From Caproiciproducens galactitolivorans (GTDB lineage: Bacteria > Bacillota > Clostridia > Oscillospirales > Acutalibacteraceae): DNA of 64,000 nt. The position numbers and the translations under genes were made by a program. Shown here one piece after another: positions 27,278 through 38,297 of the stretch. The stretch spans positions 1 through 64,000 of the forward strand of contig NZ_SRMQ01000010.1 of the NCBI RefSeq assembly GCF_004768785.1, in the 5' to 3' direction. Below the pieces are notes generated by a model. That model saw only the letters and a list, made by a program, of their open reading frames with translations. It was not told where the DNA came from and did no database searches. Each line of letters opens with the position of its first letter. Positions within the stretch are counted from its first letter, which is position 1.

Positions 27278-28159
27278 ATGGAATTCTTATCCCAGGTAAT
27301 CAACGGCCTTGGCATCGGCAGCATCTATGCTCTGGTGGCATTGGGCTACAGCATGGTTTACGGTATCGTACAGCTTATTAATTTCGCGCACGGCGATATT
27401 ATTATGGTGGGAGCGTATACTGTTTTTGTCATTTTGGTCATGATGAATTTACCGCTCTGGCTGGCAGTGCTTGGCTCTATCCTGTTTTGCGGCGTCGCCG
27501 GTGTGCTCATTGAGCGTATTGCCTACCGTCGGCTGCTCGTGCACGAAGCGCCCCGGATTTCGCTGCTGATCACCGCAATCGGCGTCAGCATTTTCCTGCA
27601 AAATCTTTACCAACTGCTCTTCGGTTCGGATCCGAAGTCCATGCCGAAGATGTTTGCTTTTGCTCCGCTTCAGTTCGGCGGTGTTCAGTTGACATCTTCA
27701 ACGATTATAAATATTTCGGTTTCGGTCGTTATGATGGCAGGACTTCAGCTTATGGTCAACAAAATGAAAATCGGAAAAGCAATGCGCGCGACTTCCGAGG
27801 ACGCGGGTGCCGCAAAGCTGATGGGAATTAATACGAATACAACCATCGCGTTTACCTTTGGCATCGGTTCTGCTTTGGCGGCTGTCGGCGCCGTGCTTTA
27901 CTGCAATACATATCCGCAGATAAAACCGGTTATGGGTGGGCTTCTGGGATTGAAAGCGTTTGTCGCGGCGGTGCTTGGCGGAATCGGGAGTATCCCCGGT
28001 GCTATGCTGGGCGGCTATCTTTTGGGCGTTGCGGAGAGCCTGACGAATGCCTATATCAGCAGCAACCTGACCGATGCGGTGGTTTTCGGGATTTTGATTA
28101 TTGTCCTTCTGGTCAAACCGACTGGGCTTTTGGGCAAAAATACAAGGGAGAAGGTGTAA
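27278..28159 (+). CDS. livH: Branched-chain amino acid ABC permease LivH
   Basis: A 293-residue membrane permease with about eight helices. The N-terminal segment GIGSIYALVALGYSMVYGI and INFAHGDIIMVGAY are LivH signatures, and the C-terminal half has LKAFVAAVLGGIGSIPGAMLGG. ATG 27278 follows AGGAGGG. It forms the channel with LivM, whose gene starts 3 bp after this stop. Confidence 0.92.
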   Translation: MEFLSQVINGLGIGSIYALVALGYSMVYGIVQLINFAHGDIIMVGAYTVFVILVMMNLPLWLAVLGSILFCGVAGVLIERIAYRRLLVHEAPRISLLITAIGVSIFLQNLYQLLFGSDPKSMPKMFAFAPLQFGGVQLTSSTIINISVSVVMMAGLQLMVNKMKIGKAMRATSEDAGAAKLMGINTNTTIAFTFGIGSALAAVGAVLYCNTYPQIKPVMGGLLGLKAFVAAVLGGIGSIPGAMLGGYLLGVAESLTNAYISSNLTDAVVFGILIIVLLVKPTGLLGKNTREKV

Positions 28160-28162
28160 CGG

Positions 28163-29185
28163 ATGCTGGGTATATCAAAAAAGAAAAGGATTTCCTATTT
28201 GGTAAATCTGGCGATCGTATTCCTTATATATTTTGGAATCTCCACCCTGATCGCCCAGAGAGTGATTAACAGCTATTATTCCGATATTATCAATATGATG
28301 CTTATTAACATTATTCTTGCTGTCAGCTTAAACCTAGTGACCGGCTTGCTTGGACAGCTTGTTCTGGGACATGCCGGCTTCATGCTGGTGGGCGCTTACT
28401 CCGCCGCCCTGTTTACGTTGAATGTTAAGCTTCCGTTTACGGTTTCGTTCCCAATTGCTTTGATTATCGGTGGACTTGCCGCCGCGTTGTCCGGCTTTAT
28501 TATCGGCGTCCCGGCGCTGCGGCTGCGGGGCGATTACCTTGCGATTATTACGCTCGGTTTCGGAGAAATTATCCGCGTTATCGCGAACAACCTGACGATT
28601 ACGAACGGCGCCAAGGGCCTTTACGGGATGGAGTCTCTCAATACGCGGCATAACCTTACGGGGATGTTTACCTATATATTCTTTATTGCTGTGTTTGTAA
28701 TCTTTTTGAATTTTACTTTTGGAACCTCACGCCATGGGCGTGCCGTTATTGCCATCCGCGAGGATGAAATTGCGGCGGAGGCGGCTGGTATACACACAAC
28801 CTATTATAAACTGCTCGCCTTCGTTCTGGCGGCGTTTATCGCCGGTGTGGCGGGCGGACTTTACGCGCACCAGATCGGTTTGATCGACCCGTCAAAATTC
28901 GATTTCAACCGCTCAACGGAAATCCTCGTTATGGTTGTACTGGGCGGTATGGGGTCCATTACCGGGTCCATTCTATCCGCTGGGGTTTTGACCATTCTGC
29001 CGGAAGCGCTGCGCGGATTTTCCAATTACCGCATGCTTTTGTATTCGGTCGTATTAATCTGCGTCATGCTGTTCCGCCCGACGGGCCTTTTGGGGCGCAG
29101 CGAGTTTTCGCTGACGGGAGCCTTTGAAAAAATCCGCAGTACTGTGGGCGGCAATAAAAAGAATGCCGCAAAAAAGGAGGGTTGA
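28163..29185 (+). CDS. livM: Branched-chain amino acid ABC permease LivM
   Basis: A 340-residue permease. The signatures NLVTGLLGQLVLGHAGFMLVG, LRLRGDYLAIITLGFGEIIR and LGGMGSITGSILSAG are typical of LivM. The C-terminal tail is basic (NKKNAAKKEG). It sits between livH and livG with intervals of only 3 bp on each side, so it is tightly coupled in translation. Confidence 0.92.
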   Translation: MLGISKKKRISYLVNLAIVFLIYFGISTLIAQRVINSYYSDIINMMLINIILAVSLNLVTGLLGQLVLGHAGFMLVGAYSAALFTLNVKLPFTVSFPIALIIGGLAAALSGFIIGVPALRLRGDYLAIITLGFGEIIRVIANNLTITNGAKGLYGMESLNTRHNLTGMFTYIFFIAVFVIFLNFTFGTSRHGRAVIAIREDEIAAEAAGIHTTYYKLLAFVLAAFIAGVAGGLYAHQIGLIDPSKFDFNRSTEILVMVVLGGMGSITGSILSAGVLTILPEALRGFSNYRMLLYSVVLICVMLFRPTGLLGRSEFSLTGAFEKIRSTVGGNKKNAAKKEG

Positions 29186-29188
29186 CCG

Positions 29189-29950
29189 ATGCCTGTGCTC
29201 GAAACAAAAAATTTAGGCATTGCCTTTGGAGGCCTTCAGGCCCTTCAGGATGTTCATTTTTCGATTGAGAAGGGCGAAATTTTCGGCCTGATTGGGCCGA
29301 ACGGCGCGGGAAAAACAACCGTTTTTAACCTGCTGACCAATGTTTATGTGCCGACAGAGGGCGTTATTTCGCTGGATGGCGTGAATATCGTCGGGAAAAA
29401 GACTTATCAGATTACGCAGAACGGGATTGCCCGTACCTTTCAGAATATCCGTCTGTTTAAGGATATTTCCGTTATTGATAATGTTAAAATTGCAATGAAC
29501 TACCAGATGAAGTATTCCGTCTTGTCGGGAATCTTCCGCTTGCCTTCCTACTGGAAGGAGGAAAAAGCGGTTACCGAGCGTGCATATGAGCTTTTAAAGG
29601 TCTTTCATCTGGAAGAGCACGCGGATGATCTGGCGAAGAACCTTCCTTACGGGCAGCAGCGCAAGCTGGAAATTGCCCGCGCGCTTGCGGCGAATCCGAA
29701 GGTGCTGCTTCTGGATGAACCCGCCGCTGGTATGAACCCGACGGAAACAAAGGAACTAATGGAAACCATTGCGCTAATCCGTGACAAATTCAAGGTTGCG
29801 GTTCTGCTTATAGAACACGATATGAACTTTGTTATGGGAATCTGCGAGCATATCGTTGTTTTGGATTACGGCAGAATTATTGCGGAGGGAAGCGCCGAGG
29901 AAGTGCGCAGCAACCCGAAAGTCATTGCCGCATATCTTGGGGGTGAGTAA
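29189..29950 (+). CDS. livG: Branched-chain amino acid ABC ATP-binding protein LivG
   Basis: A 253-residue ATPase with Walker A GPNGAGKTTVF, the LivG-type Q-loop region ARTFQNIRLF, a signature of the degenerate form LPYGQQRKLEIARAL and Walker B LLLDEPAAGMNP. It ends with the conserved VIAAYLGGE. It begins after an AAGGAGGG SD 3 bp behind livM. Together with LivF it powers import of Leu, Ile and Val. Confidence 0.93.
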   Translation: MPVLETKNLGIAFGGLQALQDVHFSIEKGEIFGLIGPNGAGKTTVFNLLTNVYVPTEGVISLDGVNIVGKKTYQITQNGIARTFQNIRLFKDISVIDNVKIAMNYQMKYSVLSGIFRLPSYWKEEKAVTERAYELLKVFHLEEHADDLAKNLPYGQQRKLEIARALAANPKVLLLDEPAAGMNPTETKELMETIALIRDKFKVAVLLIEHDMNFVMGICEHIVVLDYGRIIAEGSAEEVRSNPKVIAAYLGGE

Positions 29951-29951
29951 A

Positions 29952-30665
29952 ATGGGAGTTATGCTGTCCGTTAAAAATCTGGATGTTTACTACGGTTCCA
30001 TCCATGCAATTAAAAATATTTCCTTTGAAGTGGCGGAAGGGGAAATTGTAACACTAATTGGGGCAAACGGCGCCGGAAAAACAACGACGCTTCATTCCAT
30101 TTCTGGCCTGGTCAAACCGAAAAGCGGGGAGATTACCTTCTGCGGCAACAACCTGATGGCAGTCGAGCCGCATAAAATCATACGGCTGGGTCTTGCGCAG
30201 GTTCCGGAGGGCAGAAGAATTTTTGCGAAAATGACGGTGCAGGAAAATCTGGAAATGGGCGCCTATATCCGGAACGACGGGGGCGCAATAAGCGAAGACT
30301 ATGAAAAGATCTTTGAACGCCTTCCGCGCTTGAAAGAGCGCCGCAGGCAGATTGCCGGAACACTAAGCGGAGGCGAGCAGCAGATGCTGGCGATTGGCCG
30401 CGCCCTGATGTGCAATCCGAAGATGCTGCTTCTGGATGAACCGTCTATGGGGCTTTCCCCGCTGCTTGTAGGCGAAATTTTTGAAATTATAAAGGATGTT
30501 AACAAAACCGGCGTGACGGTGCTGCTAGTGGAACAGAATGCGAAGAAAGCGCTCGAAATCGCGGATCACGCCTATGTTCTGGAAACCGGTTCAATTGCCA
30601 TGCAGGGCGACGCGGACGAACTAGCAAACAATGAAAAGGTGCGAAAGGCCTACCTCGGCGGTTAA
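29952..30665 (+). CDS. livF: Branched-chain amino acid ABC ATP-binding protein LivF
   Basis: A 237-residue ATPase with Walker A GANGAGKTTTL, PEGRRIFAKMTVQENLEMGA, signature LSGGEQQMLAIGRAL and Walker B LLLDEPSMGLSP, all typical of LivF. ATG 29952 lies one base after the livG stop. The final VRKAYLGG is conserved. It is the last gene of the operon and a terminator follows. Confidence 0.93.
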   Translation: MGVMLSVKNLDVYYGSIHAIKNISFEVAEGEIVTLIGANGAGKTTTLHSISGLVKPKSGEITFCGNNLMAVEPHKIIRLGLAQVPEGRRIFAKMTVQENLEMGAYIRNDGGAISEDYEKIFERLPRLKERRRQIAGTLSGGEQQMLAIGRALMCNPKMLLLDEPSMGLSPLLVGEIFEIIKDVNKTGVTVLLVEQNAKKALEIADHAYVLETGSIAMQGDADELANNEKVRKAYLGG

Positions 30666-30710
30666 AAGTCGATATGCCTGGCGCCGGCGCGTTCCGTTCA
30701 TAGTCTGCAG

Positions 30711-30742
30711 AAGAGGCGGAAGCACAGCTTCCGCCTCTTTCC
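30711..30742 (+). terminator. Terminator of liv operon
   Basis: A perfect 13-bp stem AAGAGGCGGAAGC (30711-30723), loop ACA and its complement (30727-30739) followed by TTT. The symmetric stem could also end the convergent spoIID-like transcript. Confidence 0.85.
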
Positions 30743-30815
30743 GGCCATAAGAGAATATTTTATGTGTGGAAGCCTTCAAGCACTATTCCCCGCTGGATGT
30801 GCTGAATCAGCGGGG

Positions 30816-31844
30816 TTAATGTAAAGTCGTCAGCGTGGTAGTCGGATAGTACCATGCCAGAATCTGTTGGTAAGAAGCACCCTGCGACGCCATATAATTC
30901 GCACCGACCTGGCTCATCCCCACGCCGTGCCCGTATCCTTTTACAAGGAAGGTAAAGGTTCCGTTTGCATAGGATATGGAGAAATTTGGGGAACGCAGCG
31001 CGAACGCGCTGCGGATGTCGCTGCCCTTTATGTTTACGCCGCCGATCTGTATGTTCTTAATTGTTCCGGAAGCCGTCCGCTGGATATTCCCGACCCATGT
31101 AGACGGGTCGCCGGACAGGTTCGCTTTTGGCGCGGTTTTCAGCACCGCCGCTTTAAACTGGGCTGTGCTGAACGTCGCCGTTGTCTGGTAGCCGCTTGCA
31201 AACACGTCCCCGGGGCTTGCCACCGCGACAAGGTACTTGCGCTTCCCGCCCCAGATATCCTCCGAAGTTTCCGTATTGCCGGAGGATATCGCGTAATAGG
31301 TAGCGTCGGCTAGCTCGCCGTCGCTTTTCAGAACCTTTCCGTAAATGGCGTCTACCACTTTGGTGAGTTTGTTGTAGTAGGTATCAAAATTCGCTCCCCA
31401 CCGCTGTTTCATCTGCTCTTTGGTAACATAAATCTGCCATCCCTGCGTGTCCGCGGCAAAGTCCGCCCCTTTCAGGGATGCGGTCGGGTTGCTTCTTTGC
31501 TGTTCGCGCAGGCGGCTGTAATAGGTGTAAGCGGCAACGCCCTGCGCCTTGAGCGCTTCCGGATGAAAGTCCGGCGACATTTCGGTGACGATCGCGCCGT
31601 AAAGAAAGCTTCGGTCGTCTGCGGTAATCACGGTGTTGCTTTTGGTGTCCAGTATTTTAAAGCCGGAAACGGCGCTTTTCGTGCCGGGGGCGACGCTTTG
31701 CTGCTGGGGCTTTGCCAGCGGTACGCTGCTTGCCGCCTTTTTCAACTTGTCTGTCTTGTCCGGTATTTTGGCGCCAATGGATAGGAATGGGACGGTAAAC
31801 ATAATCAAAAACAGAAGAAGTCCAAGGAATGCTTTTCCCTTCAT
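30816..31844 (-). CDS. spoIID: SpoIID/LytB domain protein (peptidoglycan lytic transglycosylase)
   Basis: A 342-residue secreted or membrane-anchored protein starting MKGKAFLGLLLFLIMF, a clear signal/anchor helix. The SpoIID domain follows: the catalytic-Glu region VTEMSPDFHPEALKAQGVAAY, and a C terminus with KGYGHGVGMSQVGANYMASQGASY, which is highly characteristic. SpoIID is a lytic transglycosylase needed for engulfment during sporulation, so this supports a spore-former. In-frame upstream codons to 32051 exist, but the start at 31844 places the signal peptide at the N terminus. It is convergent with the liv operon. A SpoIID paralogue with another timing cannot be excluded. Confidence 0.82.
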   Translation of the reverse strand: MKGKAFLGLLLFLIMFTVPFLSIGAKIPDKTDKLKKAASSVPLAKPQQQSVAPGTKSAVSGFKILDTKSNTVITADDRSFLYGAIVTEMSPDFHPEALKAQGVAAYTYYSRLREQQRSNPTASLKGADFAADTQGWQIYVTKEQMKQRWGANFDTYYNKLTKVVDAIYGKVLKSDGELADATYYAISSGNTETSEDIWGGKRKYLVAVASPGDVFASGYQTTATFSTAQFKAAVLKTAPKANLSGDPSTWVGNIQRTASGTIKNIQIGGVNIKGSDIRSAFALRSPNFSISYANGTFTFLVKGYGHGVGMSQVGANYMASQGASYQQILAWYYPTTTLTTLH

Positions 31845-32276
31845 TTCAATCCACCGTTTCTCCGTGCTGCACAGTATTTGATGAATAGGCGTCCAGAATT
31901 TCCACGGGAAATATCGGCGGCCCCTTTCCCGCTTCCAGTAGGGAAGCGTTTTGAAAATAGGATCTTTTTGCAGGCTGGTGGCTTTCAACCTGTTCACTTC
32001 CTTATTCTGATGATCAATACATTTTACATTCGAACACGATGAAATATTCATTATTTTTAAATATATTTCCTATACGCAGAAATATAGGGAAAATATGAAA
32101 TTTTTCAAAGATTACATTGCAAATGCAGGGATTTTGTAGCCGTATATTTACTTGACTTTAGGCATGCGCTGATATATATTAAGAATATCAGCATAAAAAA
32201 GCTCATGGCGCTGTCGGTTCTGCCACACGGAACAGGGCAGTCTTTTTTAAATTTGTGTGGAGAAATGGTGTGTATC

Positions 32277-33650
32277 ATGGCAGAAATTGTTCTTGAGCAA
32301 GATGATCCGGGGCTTCGGGGCTTGTGCGACGAATTCAGAGCCAATAATAAGATTCCCCCGGAAAAATTTGAATTGTATCAGGTGAAGCGCGGCCTGCGCA
32401 ATCCGGACGGAACAGGCGTTATGGCCGGCCTTACCACGATTTGTAATGTACATGGCTACTTAATCGCGGACGGCGAACGGATTCCGGACGAAGGAAAGCT
32501 TACATACCGCGGCATCGACGTGAACGATATTGTTAATGGATGCATTGCGGATAACCGTTTTGGTTACGAGGAGGTTGCATGGCTTTTGCTTTTCGGCGAG
32601 CTGCCGAGCAAGGAACAGCTCCAAACCTTTGTCCGCACGCTGAACAGTTATCGTGAGCTCCCCGAATACTTCGCCGAGGATATGATTATTAAAGCGCCTT
32701 CAAAAAACATTATGAACAAGCTGGCGCGTTCCGTCCTGGCACTTTACTCCTACGATGAAAATCCGGACGACACATCGCTAGAAAACAATATGCGGCAGGC
32801 AATCCAACTGATTGCTCGGCTTCCTACGATTATGACGTACGCCTATCAGGTGAAAAGGCGCCACTTTGATAAAAAGAGCATGTATTTCCATCCGATTGAC
32901 CCGAAGCATTCCACGGCGCAGTCCATTCTGAATGCGATCCGGCCGGACAGGAGTTTTACGGATGAAGAAGCGAAGCTGCTCGACCTTTGCCTGATGCTTC
33001 ACGCAGAGCACGGCGGCGGCAACAACTCCACCTTTACCGTCCGCGTCCTTTCTTCAACCGGTACGGACACGTATTCCGCGATTGCGGCCGCAATCGGTTC
33101 CCTGAAAGGTCCGCGCCATGGCGGCGCCAACCACAGGGTCATGATGATGATGAGGGACATCATGGAGAATGTGCACAATTGGGAGGACGAAACCGAGCTT
33201 TCCCGATACCTTGTTAAAATTGTCCGCGGGGAGGCCGCCGACCATTCCGGCTTAATATATGGAATGGGACACGCGGTTTATACGCTTTCTGACCCGAGAG
33301 CCGTTATCCTGAAGAACAAGGCCCGCAGGCTGGCGGAAGAAAAGGATATGCTGAAAAAGTTCGAACTGTTTGAGCGGGTGGAAAAGCTGGCTCCCGACGC
33401 GTTCGCCAAGGTAAAGGGCGAGCGGAAGGTCATCTCAGCCAACGTGGACTTTTATTCCGGCCTAGTTTACGAGATGCTGGGAATCCCAAGCGACCTGTAT
33501 ACCCCGCTTTTCGCCATTTCCCGTATTGCCGGCTGGTGCGCCCACCGTATGGAGGAAATGGAAACCTGCGGCAGAATTATGCGTCCTGCGTACCGGTCCC
33601 TGTCGAAAAGCAGGCCCTACATACCCCTTGAAAAACGCGACGCGCAGTGA
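32277..33650 (+). CDS. Citrate synthase
   Basis: A 457-residue citrate synthase of the hexameric/type II-like family. Visible active-site regions are LMLHAEHGGGNNSTF (His), GSLKGPRHGGANHRVM, IYGMGHAVYTLSDPRA (His) and VISANVDFYSGLVYEMLG (Asp). It condenses oxaloacetate and acetyl-CoA, or propionyl-CoA in methylcitrate variants. ATG 32277 is preferred; ATG 32265 and ATG 32205 are in frame, but the latter lies in a terminator-like GC-rich region ending in a T-run (32242-32248). It is followed 15 bp later by an unknown membrane protein. Confidence 0.88.
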   Translation: MAEIVLEQDDPGLRGLCDEFRANNKIPPEKFELYQVKRGLRNPDGTGVMAGLTTICNVHGYLIADGERIPDEGKLTYRGIDVNDIVNGCIADNRFGYEEVAWLLLFGELPSKEQLQTFVRTLNSYRELPEYFAEDMIIKAPSKNIMNKLARSVLALYSYDENPDDTSLENNMRQAIQLIARLPTIMTYAYQVKRRHFDKKSMYFHPIDPKHSTAQSILNAIRPDRSFTDEEAKLLDLCLMLHAEHGGGNNSTFTVRVLSSTGTDTYSAIAAAIGSLKGPRHGGANHRVMMMMRDIMENVHNWEDETELSRYLVKIVRGEAADHSGLIYGMGHAVYTLSDPRAVILKNKARRLAEEKDMLKKFELFERVEKLAPDAFAKVKGERKVISANVDFYSGLVYEMLGIPSDLYTPLFAISRIAGWCAHRMEEMETCGRIMRPAYRSLSKSRPYIPLEKRDAQ

Positions 33651-33665
33651 TAACGGAAGGAAGAT

Positions 33666-34667
33666 ATGATGAAAATTAAAAATGCCTGGATTGTCTTTGC
33701 TGTTACATTGCTGATTACCCTTCCGCTCCGGCTGTATCAAATCTGCTTCTTAAGCGAAGAAGGCACAGGATTTTATACCGACGGAATTCGGACGACGGCA
33801 ATGATTTCCTTTGTGCTTGCGGTTGGGGCCGCCCTGATGCTCATAATGTCTGCTATGGACCGCAGAAGCCGTGCACCCTACAGCCCGATTCGCAGCATTC
33901 CGGCCGCGGTTTTCGGGATTCTGACCGGCGTGGGCGTGATTGTGGGATGTGTCATAAGCCTTTTCGGAATTGAAAGCCTGCAAAGCCAGCTTGCCTATAC
34001 TGCTTTAACAGTTCTTGGCGTTTTCGCAGCGATCGTATTGATTCTTGCCGGCTCCAACTTTGCGGCGGGGAAAAACACCTTTGAAAAACAGCCCCTTCTT
34101 GCGTTGGTACCTTCCGTGTGGGGTTGCGCATGCCTTGTCGCCATGTTTATCCGTTTTGTGGCCGTTGTGAATGTGGCGGAAAATATTTACGATACTTTTA
34201 CAGTAATTTTTATTTTGCTGTTCCTGTTCCATCAGGCAAAGCTGCTTGCACGTATAGATGATGAAAAAAGTGGAAAAATGATTTATATGTTTGGCATTCC
34301 GGCGGCGCTCATGGCCCTGTTAACCGGCATCACCGGCACCGTGGAGCAGATAATCCATGTTACCCGCCAGGGACTGTTCCCGTCCGGCTTCTACCCGGCC
34401 AATATTCTCTTTGCGCTGTATATTCTTTTCTTCCTTGCGGCGGTTTCCAAAAATTCAGTTGTCCGGGTGTCCGCCGATATTCAGGAATTTGCGCGGGATC
34501 CGGCGCAAACGGCAGAAAGTGGAACGGAGGAAGGAGAAACAGAGGAAGAGAATGCCGAACCGATCCAGGAGAGCTGTTTAGAGTATCTTACAAGGACCTA
34601 CGGCAGCGATATCTGCTTTTTTAATCATACAAGCAGCCCTTTTCTGAAGAGAATTGAAAAAAGCTAG
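33666..34667 (+). CDS. Unknown polytopic membrane protein
   Basis: I do not recognise this 333-residue protein. It has about eight hydrophobic segments through residue 265 and then an acidic cytoplasmic-type tail rich in Glu (EEGETEEENAEP), ending in a conserved-looking CLEYLTRTYGSDICFF segment. It is 15 bp behind citrate synthase with a GGAAGGAAG SD and probably co-transcribed with it; gap follows with its own promoter. No enzyme or transporter motif is visible. Confidence 0.75.
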   Translation: MMKIKNAWIVFAVTLLITLPLRLYQICFLSEEGTGFYTDGIRTTAMISFVLAVGAALMLIMSAMDRRSRAPYSPIRSIPAAVFGILTGVGVIVGCVISLFGIESLQSQLAYTALTVLGVFAAIVLILAGSNFAAGKNTFEKQPLLALVPSVWGCACLVAMFIRFVAVVNVAENIYDTFTVIFILLFLFHQAKLLARIDDEKSGKMIYMFGIPAALMALLTGITGTVEQIIHVTRQGLFPSGFYPANILFALYILFFLAAVSKNSVVRVSADIQEFARDPAQTAESGTEEGETEEENAEPIQESCLEYLTRTYGSDICFFNHTSSPFLKRIEKS

Positions 34668-34687
34668 TTAAAATTATATCAAATCAC

Positions 34688-34716
34688 TTGTAAAATGGCG
34701 TAGAATGCTATAAAAT
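34688..34716 (+). promoter_or_regulatory. Candidate gap promoter
   Basis: TTGTAA (34688-34693), 17-bp spacer and TAAAAT (34711-34716) lie about 40 bp before the gap start. The -10 region reads CTATAAAATAGG, so its exact register is uncertain. Confidence 0.5.
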
Positions 34717-34733
34717 AGGAAAAGAAACAATAA

Positions 34734-35776
<1,043 letters not shown>

Positions 35777-35851
35777 ACCCGCATTAAACCTAGGTTTTTT
35801 GAAGGTTTGACTTAATTGGTATGCTTCGGTCGAATCAGTTGTATTGTGAAT

Positions 35852-35878
35852 AAACCGTTTTTGTTATGACAACGGTTT
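35852..35878. promoter_or_regulatory. Left-end hairpin and candidate integrase arm site
   Basis: AAACCGTT (35852-35859) pairs with AACGGTTT (35871-35878). Inside lies TGTTATGACAAC (35862-35873), which recurs in the same orientation at 50744-50755. The two copies are 86 and 91 bp inside the two att repeats, a placement expected for integrase arm-type or excisionase sites. Confidence 0.45.
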
Positions 35879-35980
35879 CCGTTGTATCGTATTTATACGA
35901 GTAACTAAATGGCTATCATAACGCAAGATTTACACCCTTTGTTATTTTGTTTTTTGCAAATTAACAAGGGGTGTTTTGTT

Positions 35981-36886
35981 ATGTTATTGAAAGACCTGTC
36001 AGAAGAATTCAAGTTCAATTGTCAATGCAGAAAGTTGTCTGAAAAGACAACAAGCAACTACAACAAACAGGTAAATTATCTTCTTAGGTATCTTGAGGAC
36101 GAGCATAATGTAACGCAGTTAGAGGACGTTAAACCACAGCAAATTAAACAGTTTCTTATCATGATGCAAAAGAAAGGGAGAAAGCCGCAATATATCAATG
36201 ATCTATTGAAAGCGTTCAAGTGTTTTTTTAAGTATCTGCAAGAGGAAGAATATACAACGGATTTGATTACTGAAAAGATTAAGAATGTTAAACAACCGAA
36301 AGTGATAATTCAAACTTTTACAGATGATGAAGTTAAGCGAATGGTTCAATTTTATTCCGGCAATGACTACCTGAATATTAGAAACAGAACAATACTGTGC
36401 TTATTCTTTGATACTGGTATTCGACTGAATGAACTTATCACATTAAGGGATGAGCAAATTCATGATGATTATATTCTGATTCATGGTAAGGGAGATAAGG
36501 AAAGAGTTGTACCGAAATCACCTTATTTGGCTCGATGCCTTTTCAAGTATCAGATCGTTAAGAAGAGTTACTTTGAATACAGGACACAGAAGTATGACAA
36601 TACCTTTTTGAGTAAGAACGGCAAACCATTAACACATGAAGCCATAGAACGAATGGTAAGGGTTACAGGCAAGGAATGTAAAGTTAATAGTAATATCAGG
36701 TGTAGTCCTCATACTTGCCGCCATACGTTCGCACAGATGCAATTAAAGAACGGTTTGGACATCTATGCACTTTCAAGAATTATGGGGCATGAAAGCATAT
36801 CAATCACGCAAAGATATTTAGAGGGATTAAAGGACAGAGATGTATTAGTTGCAGGAACTAAGACCAGTCCTTTAATGAATCTTTAA
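35981..36886 (+). CDS. int: Tyrosine recombinase/integrase
   Basis: A 301-residue tyrosine recombinase. An N-terminal SAM-like core-binding domain (about residues 1-100) precedes the catalytic domain with Arg148 (TGIRLNEL), a Lys in HGKGDKERVVP, His244-x-x-Arg247 (HTCRHTF), His270 (MGHESI) and the nucleophile Tyr279 (QRYLEG), so all catalytic residues are present. ATG 35981 was chosen over ATG 35909 because AAGGGGTG at 35966-35973 is correctly spaced. It is the first element gene after attL and reads away from gap, so read-through from the strong gap promoter could help express it. No excisionase gene is obvious. Confidence 0.93.
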   Translation: MLLKDLSEEFKFNCQCRKLSEKTTSNYNKQVNYLLRYLEDEHNVTQLEDVKPQQIKQFLIMMQKKGRKPQYINDLLKAFKCFFKYLQEEEYTTDLITEKIKNVKQPKVIIQTFTDDEVKRMVQFYSGNDYLNIRNRTILCLFFDTGIRLNELITLRDEQIHDDYILIHGKGDKERVVPKSPYLARCLFKYQIVKKSYFEYRTQKYDNTFLSKNGKPLTHEAIERMVRVTGKECKVNSNIRCSPHTCRHTFAQMQLKNGLDIYALSRIMGHESISITQRYLEGLKDRDVLVAGTKTSPLMNL

Positions 36887-36916
36887 AGGTATTAGTACAA
36901 TATTAAAATAAGTAGT

Positions 36917-36967
36917 ATAATACTAATTGTATATTTACTTTAATGGTTTGTGTACAATTAGTATTAT
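36917..36967. repeat. 15-bp perfect inverted repeat after int
   Basis: ATAATACTAATTGTA (36917-36931) is complementary to 36953-36967 with a 21-nt loop; T-rich sequence follows. It begins 30 bp after the int stop. It may terminate the int transcript or be a protein-binding site. Confidence 0.55.
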
Positions 36968-38283
<1,316 letters not shown>

Positions 38284-38297
38284 AGGGGGCAGAAGAA

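Noticed and set aside
32205-32276. Upstream ATG as start of citrate synthase
   Set aside because: This stretch contains a GC-rich inverted region followed by a TTTTTT tract, more like a leader; the conserved protein begins near 32277.
35900-36890. tRNA gene as attachment site
   Set aside because: No tRNA-like cloverleaf is present at either end; the repeat is wholly gap coding sequence plus stop.
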